DNA of 64,000 nucleotides, taken from NCBI RefSeq assembly GCF_013385985.1, contig NZ_JACAOY010000014.1, positions 177,052 through 241,051 of the forward strand, read 5' to 3'. Origin of the DNA: Pseudomonas sp. B6002 (lineage in GTDB: Bacteria > Pseudomonadota > Gammaproteobacteria > Pseudomonadales > Pseudomonadaceae). This document shows, piece after piece, positions 8,893 to 16,669 of the stretch (within the stretch, counting starts at the first letter, position 1; the number at the start of each line of letters is the position of its first letter). A program made the translations under genes and the position numbers. A model generated the notes under the pieces. That model searched no databases. It saw only the letters and a list, made by a program, of their open reading frames with translations, and was not told the DNA's origin.

Positions 8893-9582
8893 CTACTGCC
8901 CGGCCGCCAAGGGTTCGATGATATGCGGCCCCTCGTGGCGCGGGTTGCCCACCGCACAGTCCACCTTGAACCACTCAAAAACGTCCGAGGGCTCGCCCTG
9001 CAACAACACCATCTGCTCGGCGCGGCCGCGCGGCGTCGCCGGGTCCAGCCATTCTCGGGCAAGCGTGGGGTTCAACACCACGGGGCGGCGATCATGGATG
9101 TCGACCATACCGCCGGCGCTGTCGGCGGTGATGATCACAAACCCGTCGTGTTCGCCCGCGCCCTCATCGGCGTCGGGCAATTGGCCGATGGCCGCGCAGA
9201 GCACGGGCGCGCCATCGCGTCGACGAACCAGGTAGGGCTGTTTTTTCGGGCCGCCTTCATCCACCCATTCGAACCAGTTGTCGACCGGGGCGATGGCCCG
9301 GTGTGGCCAGATCGCCCGAAAGAACGCGCCATTCGCGACTTTTTCCACACGGGCATTGATCGGCGGCGCGCGGTCCTTGGCCCAATGCGGGCGCCAGCCC
9401 CAGCGCACACGGTCGGCATGCAACACCGCCTGCTCCAGGTGCAACAGGGCAACCCCTGTCGAGGGCGCCACGTTGTAGCGCCCAAGCGGTTGCTCGCCCA
9501 CGCTGTTGACCAGGGCATTGGGCATGCTCAAGGCCGCCACGAAGTCATGGATACCGCGGTACTGCGAGAGTCGTCCGCACAT
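8893..9582 (-). CDS. yedK: SOS response-associated peptidase (YedK/HMCES, SRAP domain)
   Basis: Protein of 229 residues that begins MCGRLSQY, giving the invariant Cys2 that links covalently to abasic sites in single-stranded DNA. The active-site Asn (INARVEKV), Glu (DNWFEW) and His (MVDIHDRRPVV) motifs are all present. Known family members form a stable DNA-protein crosslink that shields abasic sites at forks. GGAGGAAG precedes the ATG. A LexA box was not recognised immediately upstream. The start must be exact, because the initiator Met has to be removed to expose Cys2. Confidence 0.93.
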   Translation of the reverse strand: MCGRLSQYRGIHDFVAALSMPNALVNSVGEQPLGRYNVAPSTGVALLHLEQAVLHADRVRWGWRPHWAKDRAPPINARVEKVANGAFFRAIWPHRAIAPVDNWFEWVDEGGPKKQPYLVRRRDGAPVLCAAIGQLPDADEGAGEHDGFVIITADSAGGMVDIHDRRPVVLNPTLAREWLDPATPRGRAEQMVLLQGEPSDVFEWFKVDCAVGNPRHEGPHIIEPLAAGQ

Positions 9583-9632
9583 GGCCGCTTCCTCCGGCTG
9601 AACCCTGAGCGTAGACGCTGTTGCAGTGGCCG

Positions 9633-10229
9633 TTATTCGATGGGGTATTTCCTAAACGCCGGGTGCTCCTCCAGCCGCTCGGCATGGCGCTTCAGGTGGG
9701 GGAACGCATCCGCCCTGACCACCGACGCCACGGTGAACTGGCTGAACGACCAGGCGACGGCGGCCGTAATCGACGCCTGGGTCAGTGCCTCACTGTCAGG
9801 CAGTTGTTTTTCCAGCAGCGAGTAGGCCGCCAGCAATTGGCCGCTGACCCGATCCAGCCACGGTGCATGCTGTTTCTCGGCCGGGCGCAGGTTGTGTTCA
9901 TAGACGATCTGCACGCTTTTCTCGCAGGCCGCCAGGGCCAGGCCCAGCAACTGCAAGTCACGAGCGCGGGCGGCGGGCGCCTGGGGCAGCAGCTTTTTGT
10001 CGGCTGGGGCGAGGGTTTCCAGGTAGTCGAGGATCAGGCTGGAATCCATCAGCACCGTGCCGGCGTCCAGCACCAGGGTCGGGGCCTTGACCACCGGGTT
10101 GATCTGGGCGAACTCATTGAAGGTGCGAAACACCGACAGCGGTTCATGCACGAATTCCACGCCGTACAGCTCCAGGGAAATGGCCACGCGGCGTACGTAA
10201 GGCGAGTCCAGCATGCCGATCAGTTTCAT
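9633..10229 (-). CDS. Glutathione S-transferase family protein
   Basis: Protein of 198 residues with an N-terminal thioredoxin-like domain. SPYVRRV sits at residues 9-15, the VKAPTLVLDAG strand leads to the cis-Pro position, and DSSLILDYLE carries the glutathione-binding Ser. A helical C-terminal domain follows. The family conjugates glutathione to electrophiles or reduces disulfides; the substrate is not known. GGAGG 5-6 bp before the ATG at 10229 fixes the start and excludes a 102-residue upstream frame that overlaps the mug gene. It lies 28 bp downstream of mug and may share its transcript. Confidence 0.9.
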   Translation of the reverse strand: MKLIGMLDSPYVRRVAISLELYGVEFVHEPLSVFRTFNEFAQINPVVKAPTLVLDAGTVLMDSSLILDYLETLAPADKKLLPQAPAARARDLQLLGLALAACEKSVQIVYEHNLRPAEKQHAPWLDRVSGQLLAAYSLLEKQLPDSEALTQASITAAVAWSFSQFTVASVVRADAFPHLKRHAERLEEHPAFRKYPIE

Positions 10230-10257
10230 GAAGCCTCCATTGCTTACAGTGACGGGC

Positions 10258-10791
10258 TCAAGAGAGTAAGGGCTCAGGATCGGCGTGCGCAATGGCCTCG
10301 TGCAGGGCTTGATAAGCCTCCACCAACTGCTCCAGATTGAATGCCAGGTTGCGCCCGCTGGGGTTGGGCAGCACCCACACCGCTGCGCCGCCGAAAGCCT
10401 GTGGCTGCAAACCCCAGGCGATGTCGCGCTGGCCTGACAGCGCGCTGTAGCCGGCCTTGCCCAGGAACGCCACGAAGCGGGGCGCGCAACGGCGGATTTT
10501 CTGTTCGAACGCTGCTGCTGCATCCTTGAATTCATGCCGTGCCAACTCGCCCGCGCTTGCTGTGGGCCGCTCCACCACGGTAGTCAGGCCGCAGCCGTAG
10601 TGCAACAGCGTGAGGCCATCCTGCGGGTGGAATTCATGGGGCGTGAAACCGGCGAGGTGTAAGGTGCGCCAGAAGCGGTTGCTGCGATTGGCAAAATGCA
10701 GGCCCAGGGCGGCGGAGCCCTTGCCGGGGTTGATGCCGCAGAACAGCACGTCCAGGTGGTCGGCGAGGATGTCGTCGAGGCGGTCGTTCAT
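10258..10791 (-). CDS. mug: G/U mismatch-specific DNA glycosylase (Mug)
   Basis: Protein of 177 residues of the family-2 uracil-DNA glycosylase group. Both signature motifs are visible: CGINPG near residue 18 (water-activating Asn) and LPNPSGRN towards the C-terminus (strand-wedging loop). It removes uracil or 3,N4-ethenocytosine mispaired with guanine. Its ATG at 10791 overlaps the TGA of the upstream LysR gene as ATGA, so it is translationally coupled to that regulator. A longer in-frame start at 10989 lies deep within the LysR gene and is rejected. Confidence 0.92.
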   Translation of the reverse strand: MNDRLDDILADHLDVLFCGINPGKGSAALGLHFANRSNRFWRTLHLAGFTPHEFHPQDGLTLLHYGCGLTTVVERPTASAGELARHEFKDAAAAFEQKIRRCAPRFVAFLGKAGYSALSGQRDIAWGLQPQAFGGAAVWVLPNPSGRNLAFNLEQLVEAYQALHEAIAHADPEPLLS

Positions 10792-11654
10792 GTCGGGTCT
10801 ACCTGCAAATGGGTCAGCAGCCACGCCGTGAAACTGCGCGCCAGCGGGTCGTGCTCGCTGTCGCGATGGGTCAGCAGCGCCCAGCTCGGCCCACGGATTG
10901 TCGCTTCCACCAAGGGCACGAGCAGGCCGTCTTGCTGCGCTTGGCGGCACAGCAACTGGCTGACCAGGCCAATCCCCAGGCCGGTGCACACGGCGTCCAA
11001 CAACAGGCCAGGGTCGGAGAAGTTCAGTCCCTGGTCTTGTTGGCCCACATCAATCCCGGCTTCCACCGCCCAGTGGCTCCAATCCATTTCGCGCTCGCCG
11101 TGCAGGGTGGTGCGTTGCTCTTTGGGCTGCTCCAGCACGCGCGGGTGGCAGGCGGGAAACAAGCGATCGGCATGCAGCACCCGGAAGCTGCATTCGGCCT
11201 GGGAGCTGATGTCGTCGCGCACCGCCAGGTCGATGGTCTGGCTGACCATGTCGGGCACTTCGTCGGTGCTGAAGATCCACAGGTCGACTTCCGGGTGTTG
11301 CCGGCGAAAATCCGCAAGCCGCGGCAACAGCCAGTGACGCGCAAAGGTGGGTGTGGTGTTGAGCACCAGTTGGTTGGGTTTGCGGTACTGCCCCAGGCGC
11401 CGCACGCCCACCGCCAGTTGCTGTAACAGGGCCTGGGTGGTGCTGAGGAAATCGTGACCGGCGTCGGTCAAGGCCACGCTGCGCCCGCTGCGAAAAAACA
11501 GCGGTTGTTCCAGGTACGCCTCCAGGCTGCGGATCTGCTGGCTAATCGCCGATTGGGTCAGGTGCAGTTCTTCGGCAGCCTTGTGGAAGCTGCCCAGCCG
11601 GGCCGCGGCTTCGAAGCCGCGCAGGGTGCCGAGGGGCGGCCAGTGGTTGAGCAT
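10788..11654 (-). CDS. LysR-family transcriptional regulator (GcvA-like)
   Basis: Protein of 288 residues. The N-terminal winged helix is at residues 1-60, with HTH FHKAAEELHLTQSAISQQIRSLE. A LysR substrate-binding domain follows. The start MLNHWPPLGTLRGFEAAARLGSF is typical of GcvA/AmpR-like members. It is divergent from the agmatine operon starting at 11789 with 134 bp between, so it is the probable regulator of that operon (inference from position). The co-inducer would be agmatine or a derivative. It overlaps mug downstream, which also places mug in the regulator's transcript. Confidence 0.9.
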   Translation of the reverse strand: MLNHWPPLGTLRGFEAAARLGSFHKAAEELHLTQSAISQQIRSLEAYLEQPLFFRSGRSVALTDAGHDFLSTTQALLQQLAVGVRRLGQYRKPNQLVLNTTPTFARHWLLPRLADFRRQHPEVDLWIFSTDEVPDMVSQTIDLAVRDDISSQAECSFRVLHADRLFPACHPRVLEQPKEQRTTLHGEREMDWSHWAVEAGIDVGQQDQGLNFSDPGLLLDAVCTGLGIGLVSQLLCRQAQQDGLLVPLVEATIRGPSWALLTHRDSEHDPLARSFTAWLLTHLQVDPT

Positions 11655-11750
11655 GCTGATAAGTTCCTCTAATCAGTTTTCTACAAAATCCATCGTTTGT
11701 CCGGCTTTGCAGCCCGCCATAGCATGTACGCCAAGACTCCGTGGGCAGTT

Positions 11751-11777
11751 TTAACTGAACACAATGACTTAACTGAA
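11751..11777. promoter_or_regulatory. Direct repeat in the LysR/agmatine operon promoter region
   Basis: TTAACTGAA occurs twice, at 11751-11759 and 11769-11777, spaced 18 bp start to start. The second copy ends about 11 bp before the agmatine deiminase start, next to the ribosome binding site. It could be a binding site for the divergent LysR protein, or a chance AT-rich duplication. Nothing else was seen in this 134-bp gap. Confidence 0.3.
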
Positions 11778-11788
11778 GGGTACTTGTC

Positions 11789-12838
11789 ATGCAGCAGAAT
11801 GCAATGCAAAGCAATGGTTGGTGGATGCCTGCGGAGTGGGCTCGGCACGCGGCGACCTGGATGGTCTGGCCGCATAACCGCGCCTTGTGGGAAACCACCT
11901 GGGGCGTGACCCTGGCGCAGGTGCAGCAGGATTTCGCACGGGTCGCCAATGCGATCGCCCGCTTTGAACCGGTGAAGATGCTGGTCGATCCGTCCGCAGT
12001 CGCGGGCGCCAGGGCCCTGTGCGGTCCCGGCATCGAACTGATCGAGCAGGCCGTCAACGACAGCTGGTGCCGCGACTCCGGCCCGAGCTTTGTCTGTCAC
12101 CCGCAACTGGGTACGGCCGGGGTGAGCTGGCGCTTCAATGCCTGGGGCGGCAAGTCGGCCCATGACCTGGACGAAAGCCTGGCGCGCCGGGTGCTCAATC
12201 ACCTGGGCCTGGAGTGCTTCGGCACGCCGCTGAGCAACGAAGGCGGGGCGATCCATGTGGACGGCGAGGGCACCTTGATCACCACCGAATCGGTGCTGCT
12301 CAACCCCAACCGCAACCCCGGCGTGACCAAAGCCGAGATGGAGGCGATTTTTGCGCGGCTACTGGGCATCAAGAAGACCATTTGGCTGCCCGGCGACCCG
12401 AACTACGTCACCGGCGACATGACCGACGGCCATGTCGACGGTGTCTGCGCATTCGCCCGTCCCGGAGTGTTGCTGGTCGATGCGACCCATGATCAGGGCT
12501 CTGTCTACGCCGAGGTGGTGCGGGAAAACCGCCGCGCCCTGCAACTCGCCACCGACGCCCAAGGCCGGCATTTCGAGCTGATCGACTTGTATGAAGCCAC
12601 CGACGCGGTCGACACCGAGGCCGAGGTGTTCTGCGCGTCCTATACCAATTTCTACATCGCCAACGGCGCAATCATCATGCCGGCCTATGGCATTGCTGCC
12701 GATCAGGTGGCGGCCGAGGTCCTGGCCGGGGCGTTCCCGGGGCGCGAAATCGTGCCGGTGCAGATCAACCACCTGGCCCATGGCGGCGGTGGCGTGCACT
12801 GCATCACCCAACAACAACCTGCGGGGGTGCAGCCATGA
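11789..12838 (+). CDS. Agmatine deiminase, cytoplasmic (Agu2A-like)
   Basis: Enzyme of 349 residues in the peptidyl-arginine-deiminase/agmatine deiminase family, converting agmatine to N-carbamoylputrescine plus ammonia. Active-site residues are visible: Asp96 in DSWCRDSGP, Glu151 in NEGGAI, His215 in TDGHVDG and nucleophile Cys338 in HGGGGVHCIT. There is no signal peptide. GAAGGG lies upstream of the ATG. The next gene starts in an ATGA overlap with its stop. The gene order with the following three matches the agu2ABCA' operon that I recall from some P. aeruginosa strains. Confidence 0.9.
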   Translation: MQQNAMQSNGWWMPAEWARHAATWMVWPHNRALWETTWGVTLAQVQQDFARVANAIARFEPVKMLVDPSAVAGARALCGPGIELIEQAVNDSWCRDSGPSFVCHPQLGTAGVSWRFNAWGGKSAHDLDESLARRVLNHLGLECFGTPLSNEGGAIHVDGEGTLITTESVLLNPNRNPGVTKAEMEAIFARLLGIKKTIWLPGDPNYVTGDMTDGHVDGVCAFARPGVLLVDATHDQGSVYAEVVRENRRALQLATDAQGRHFELIDLYEATDAVDTEAEVFCASYTNFYIANGAIIMPAYGIAADQVAAEVLAGAFPGREIVPVQINHLAHGGGGVHCITQQQPAGVQP

Positions 12839-13716
12839 GCCTGCTGACGATTGCGACGACCCAGATGCCTTGCACCTGGGACTTGCCGGGCAACCTCGAC
12901 CGTGCCGAGCAATTGGTGCGAGAGGCGGCGGCGCAGGGCGCCCAGGTGATCCTGTTGCAGGAGCTGTTCGCCACGCCGTATTTCTGCATCGAACAGCATC
13001 ACAAGCACCTGGCGCTGGCCGAGGAATACCAGCACAGCGGCGTGCTCAAGCGCTTTGCCGCGTTGGCCAGGGAACTGGGTGTGGTGCTGCCGCTGAGCTG
13101 GTTCGAACAAGCCGGCAATGCGTTCTTCAATTCCCTGAGCGTGGCCGATGCCGACGGGCGATTGCTCGGCGTGTACCGCAAGACTCATATTCCGAATGCC
13201 ATCGGCTATCAGGAGAAGGAGTATTTCAGCCCCGGCGATACGGGTTTTCGCGTGTGGGACACGGCCTTCGGACGCCTCGGCGTGGGTATCTGCTGGGACC
13301 AATGGTTTCCCGAAACCGCCCGTTGCCTGGCCTTGCAGGGTGCCGAGGTGCTGCTGTTTCCCACGGCCATCGGCTCGGAACCGGGCTGCGCGACCCTCGA
13401 TTCCCGCGACCATTGGCAGATGACCATGCGCGGCCACGCGGCGGCGAACCTGTTGCCAGTGGTGGCGGCCAACCGCGTCGGGCGTGAAGTGGCGACCACA
13501 GATCCTGCCTTGCAAATGGACTTCTACGGCTCGTCGTTCATCTGCAACCACAAGGGCAAGCTGCTGGCCGAGGCCGATCGCGACAGCACCGGCGTGCTCG
13601 TGCACAGCCTGGACCTGTCTGCCATGCGCGAAGACCGCCTGACCTGGGGCATCTTCCGCGACCGCCGCCCGGAAATGTACGGCGGCCTACTCACCCTGGA
13701 TGGGCGCCCATCATGA
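12835..13716 (+). CDS. N-carbamoylputrescine amidase (nitrilase superfamily, Agu2B-like)
   Basis: Enzyme of 293 residues with the carbon-nitrogen hydrolase catalytic set: Glu43 in LQELFATPYF, Lys116 in YRKTHIP and Cys153 in GICWDQWFPE. It would hydrolyse N-carbamoylputrescine, the product of the preceding gene, to putrescine, CO2 and ammonia. The HIPNAIGYQEKEYFSPGD segment is typical of AguB. It overlaps both neighbours by ATGA, giving tight coupling. It is probably cytoplasmic, since no signal peptide is present. Confidence 0.92.
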   Translation: MSLLTIATTQMPCTWDLPGNLDRAEQLVREAAAQGAQVILLQELFATPYFCIEQHHKHLALAEEYQHSGVLKRFAALARELGVVLPLSWFEQAGNAFFNSLSVADADGRLLGVYRKTHIPNAIGYQEKEYFSPGDTGFRVWDTAFGRLGVGICWDQWFPETARCLALQGAEVLLFPTAIGSEPGCATLDSRDHWQMTMRGHAAANLLPVVAANRVGREVATTDPALQMDFYGSSFICNHKGKLLAEADRDSTGVLVHSLDLSAMREDRLTWGIFRDRRPEMYGGLLTLDGRPS

Positions 13717-14789
13717 AACGTCTATTGAGTTGCGTACTGATGCTCACGAGTGCCTGCGCCCTGGCCGACGACAAAACCCTGAGGCTCTACAACTGGGCCG
13801 ACTATTTTGCCGCCGACACCTTGGCCAAGTTCACGGCCGAGACTGGTATCCAGGTGATCTACGACGTGATGGATGGCAGCGAAACCCTGGAAGCCAAGTT
13901 GATGGCGGGCGGCAGCGGTTACGACTTGATCTTCCCCGGTGACACCGTGGCCGAGCGCCTGATGCGGGCGGGCAGCCTGCAACCGCTGGACCCTGCCAAG
14001 CTCACCGCGTTGAACGATATCGAACCGGGTCTGCAAACGCTGCGCACCCATTACGTCAATTCGAACAAGGCAACGGTGCCCTACACCTGGGGCACCATTG
14101 GCCTGACCTACAACACGCGGCAGATCGAGCAGCGCTTGCCAAACGCGCCGGTCAACAGCCTGGACCTGCTGTTCAAGCCTGAGCTGGCGGCCAAATTTGC
14201 TGATTGCGGCATCTCGCTGATCGACTCGCCGGACGAGGTGTTGGCCGTGGTGCTCAACTACCTGGGCCGCGACCCGCGCAGTGCCAAGCGTGAAGACCTG
14301 GCCGCCGCCAGCGAATTGCTACTCAAGCTGCGCCCTTACATCCGCAAGTTCCAGTCGCAACCGGTCACCGACCTGGTCAACGGCAACCTGTGCCTGTCCC
14401 TGGGCTACAGCGGCGACATGACCCAGGCCCAGCGCGCCGCCGACGCTGCCGGCAAGCCGGTGAACTTTGGTTATCACATCCCCCGCGAAGGCACGACGGT
14501 GTGGATGGACACCATGGCCATTCCCGTTGACGCCAAGCACCCGGAATACGCCTACGCGTTTATCAACTTCGTGATGCGTCCGGAAAACATGGCCGCCATC
14601 ACCAACTTCACCGGTTACCCCACGGCCAACGCCAAGGCCCGGCCGGAGGTGGAGGCCAGCATGCGCGACAACCCCGACATCTACCCGGACGCGGCCACGT
14701 TCGAACGGTTGATCGCCGGCAAGGACATCCCCCAGGCGGACATGCGTGCACGGATGCGCGTGTGGACTAAATTCAAAACCCAACAATGA
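13713..14789 (+). CDS. Periplasmic polyamine-binding protein (PotF/PotD-like, Agu2C-like)
   Basis: Extracytoplasmic solute-binding protein of 358 residues. A signal peptide ends around CALA-DDKTLRLYNW. The LRLYNWADYF start and GSGYDLIFPGD motif are characteristic of spermidine/putrescine-binding proteins. It has no ABC permease or ATPase genes beside it, so it either serves a pot system elsewhere or acts as a scavenger or sensor (inference). It overlaps the amidase gene by ATGA. Likely ligands are agmatine or putrescine. A Cys before ALA resembles a lipobox only weakly. Confidence 0.9.
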   Translation: MKRLLSCVLMLTSACALADDKTLRLYNWADYFAADTLAKFTAETGIQVIYDVMDGSETLEAKLMAGGSGYDLIFPGDTVAERLMRAGSLQPLDPAKLTALNDIEPGLQTLRTHYVNSNKATVPYTWGTIGLTYNTRQIEQRLPNAPVNSLDLLFKPELAAKFADCGISLIDSPDEVLAVVLNYLGRDPRSAKREDLAAASELLLKLRPYIRKFQSQPVTDLVNGNLCLSLGYSGDMTQAQRAADAAGKPVNFGYHIPREGTTVWMDTMAIPVDAKHPEYAYAFINFVMRPENMAAITNFTGYPTANAKARPEVEASMRDNPDIYPDAATFERLIAGKDIPQADMRARMRVWTKFKTQQ

Positions 14790-14825
14790 ACGTTTTTCAA
14801 TTCAATACCGTATGCAGGAACCACC

Positions 14826-15926
14826 ATGCCAACCCGTCGTACCTTCATCAAACAAGCCAGCGTGGTCTGCGCCATGACATTGCTCACTACCCACGTGCGA
14901 GCTGCCGTCAAAGGCCGCTTCTACATGCCCGACGAGGGTGAAAAACACCGCCAGGCGTTCATTGCCTTTGGCGCCCAGGATGCCATCTGGGAAGACTTCA
15001 CCGCCGACGTGCAGGTCGCGTTGGGCCGTATCGCCAGGGCGATTGCCCAATACGAACCCGTCACCGTGTTCTGCCGCGAAGAAGAACGCGCCCTCGCCGA
15101 GCAGCACTGCGGCTTGCGCAATATCACCTTTGTGGAGACCGAACTGGACGACATCTGGATGCGCGACACCGGCGCCAATTTCGTCATCGACGGCACGGGC
15201 GGCCAGGCGGCGGTGGACTTCAATTTCAACGGCTGGGGCAACAAGCAGCAGCACGCAGACGACGCGCACGTGGCGGCCCTGGTCGCCGAAGAAACCGGCG
15301 CGCGCCACATTCGCAGCGAACTGGTGGGCGAGGGCGGTGCCATCGAGGTGGATGGCCTGGGCACCGGCATCATGACCGAAAGCAGCTGGATCAACCGCAA
15401 TCGCAACCCCGACTGGAGCAAGGCCGACGTCGAAGCCGAACTCAAGGAGCGCCTGGGCTTGCGCAAGATCATCTGGCTGCCCGGCATCAAGGGCAAGGAC
15501 ATCACCGACGCCCACGTGGATTTCTACGCGCGCTTCGTCGCCCCGGGCGTGGTGCTGGCCAACCTCGACACCGACCCCGAGTCCTACGACCACAAGGTCA
15601 CCCTGGCGCACCTGGACATCCTCAAAAACGCCACCGACGCCGACGGCCGGCCGCTGACCGTGCACACCGTGTCGCCACCGCTGAACCCGCGCAAAAGCAA
15701 GTTCAGCCGGGGCAATGAGGATTTCGCGGCGGGGTACATCAATTACTTCGTGATCAACGGCGCGGTGATTGCGCCAGAGTTTGGTGATGCGGTGGCCGAC
15801 CGCAAGGCGCTGGACCTGCTCTCGCAGCTCTACCCGAACCGCAGGGTGGTGCAGCTCAATATCGACGCGATCGCGGCGGGTGGCGGTGGCATTCACTGCG
15901 TGACCAACCACCAGCCGATGGCTTAG
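14826..15926 (+). CDS. Exported agmatine deiminase with Tat signal (Agu2A'-like)
   Basis: Paralogue of the first operon gene, 366 residues, but with an N-terminal twin-arginine signal: TRRTFIKQ at residues 3-10, a hydrophobic stretch and a likely cleavage near VRA-AV. Catalytic features remain: DDIWMRDTG, GEGGAI, His230 in TDAHVDF and Cys358 in AGGGGIHCVT. It would deiminate agmatine outside the cytoplasm. It follows the binding protein by 36 bp. Its stop overlaps the convergent MarR stop by 4 bp. The substrate could differ from agmatine because substrate-loop residues differ from the cytoplasmic copy. Confidence 0.9.
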   Translation: MPTRRTFIKQASVVCAMTLLTTHVRAAVKGRFYMPDEGEKHRQAFIAFGAQDAIWEDFTADVQVALGRIARAIAQYEPVTVFCREEERALAEQHCGLRNITFVETELDDIWMRDTGANFVIDGTGGQAAVDFNFNGWGNKQQHADDAHVAALVAEETGARHIRSELVGEGGAIEVDGLGTGIMTESSWINRNRNPDWSKADVEAELKERLGLRKIIWLPGIKGKDITDAHVDFYARFVAPGVVLANLDTDPESYDHKVTLAHLDILKNATDADGRPLTVHTVSPPLNPRKSKFSRGNEDFAAGYINYFVINGAVIAPEFGDAVADRKALDLLSQLYPNRRVVQLNIDAIAAGGGGIHCVTNHQPMA

Positions 15927-16393
15927 TCGTCCTTGGCCAGCAGCACCTTGGCAAATTCGTCGGAGGCGATGAAGTCCAGGGTCTGGCGCAACTGCGCCGC
16001 AGCTTCGCGGCCGAACGCCTGATCGAAGCGTTCGGCCATTTTCAGCGACACCTGCCGGGCCACCGCGTGGGTCTGCACACCGGCTTCGGTCAGCAGCACG
16101 CGGCGGGTGCGACGGTCCAGTTCGTCCACGCGCAACTCCACCAGCCCGTCACGCACCAGCGGCTTGAGCGTGTGGCCCAGGGCCGACAGGTCCATCACCA
16201 GGTTTTGCGCCAACTCACCCATCTTCGGCGTGCCGGCCTTGGCTATCTGATTGAGCACTGCGTACTGGGTGGCTTTCAAACCGCAGGGGGCATACGCCTC
16301 GTCATAGATCTGGCCCAGGCGGCGCGACGTGCGACGCACGGCACCGTTCACGCAGGCGCTGGGGCTCTCGGAGCAAGGCTTCGCAGCTTTCAA
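15923..16393 (-). CDS. MarR-family transcriptional regulator
   Basis: Protein of 156 residues with a MarR winged helix (KMGELAQNLVMDLSALGHTLKPLVRDGLVEL, then the wing around DRRTRRVLLT). The start is a TTG at 16393 with GAGAG upstream; the next in-frame ATG would truncate the dimerisation helix. It is divergent from the RND efflux operon with 276 bp between. A strong palindrome at 16514-16533 in that gap is its likely operator, so it probably represses the pump and relieves it on ligand binding. It contains several Cys residues near the N-terminus; whether they sense oxidation is unknown. Confidence 0.9.
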   Translation of the reverse strand: MKAAKPCSESPSACVNGAVRRTSRRLGQIYDEAYAPCGLKATQYAVLNQIAKAGTPKMGELAQNLVMDLSALGHTLKPLVRDGLVELRVDELDRRTRRVLLTEAGVQTHAVARQVSLKMAERFDQAFGREAAAQLRQTLDFIASDEFAKVLLAKDD

Positions 16394-16669
16394 GGGCGGA
16401 TACTCTCTGATACAAAAAACGACGTGGCAATTATGCCGTTCGAACCCTTCAGGACAAGGCTTTTCGGCCCGAACATGCCCTTTCAGATGAAGACTGAGAC
16501 AGCTTGAAACAAATTAGTTGCGTACGCCACTAAATTCGATATCGTGGCTTATGCCTCTTTGTGACCCGGATGTCGTTGCAAATTCCCCAGGAAGCGCATG
16601 GGGCGAGGCGGGAAAAATGGCGCGGCTTTGCCGGCTCGAACATCCAACCCCCTGTCTGGATCACCTCCT
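16394..16669. other. MarR/RND divergent control region
   Basis: A 276-bp gap. The operator at 16514-16533 is the only strong signal. A TTGAAA at 16504-16509 could be a -35 element for the rightward operon, but no good -10 pairs with it. No ORF was supported. The rightward open frame from about 16561 is the non-coding 5' extension of other frames. Confidence 0.4.
16514..16533. promoter_or_regulatory. MarR-type operator palindrome
   Basis: TTAGT-T-GCGTACGC-C-ACTAA is a 20-bp inverted repeat, perfect except for the one-base spacers, and extends partly into flanking AA/TT. Length and symmetry fit a MarR dimer site. It lies between the divergent marR and RND permease genes, about 120 bp from the marR start and 137 bp from the permease start. 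Confidence 0.7.
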
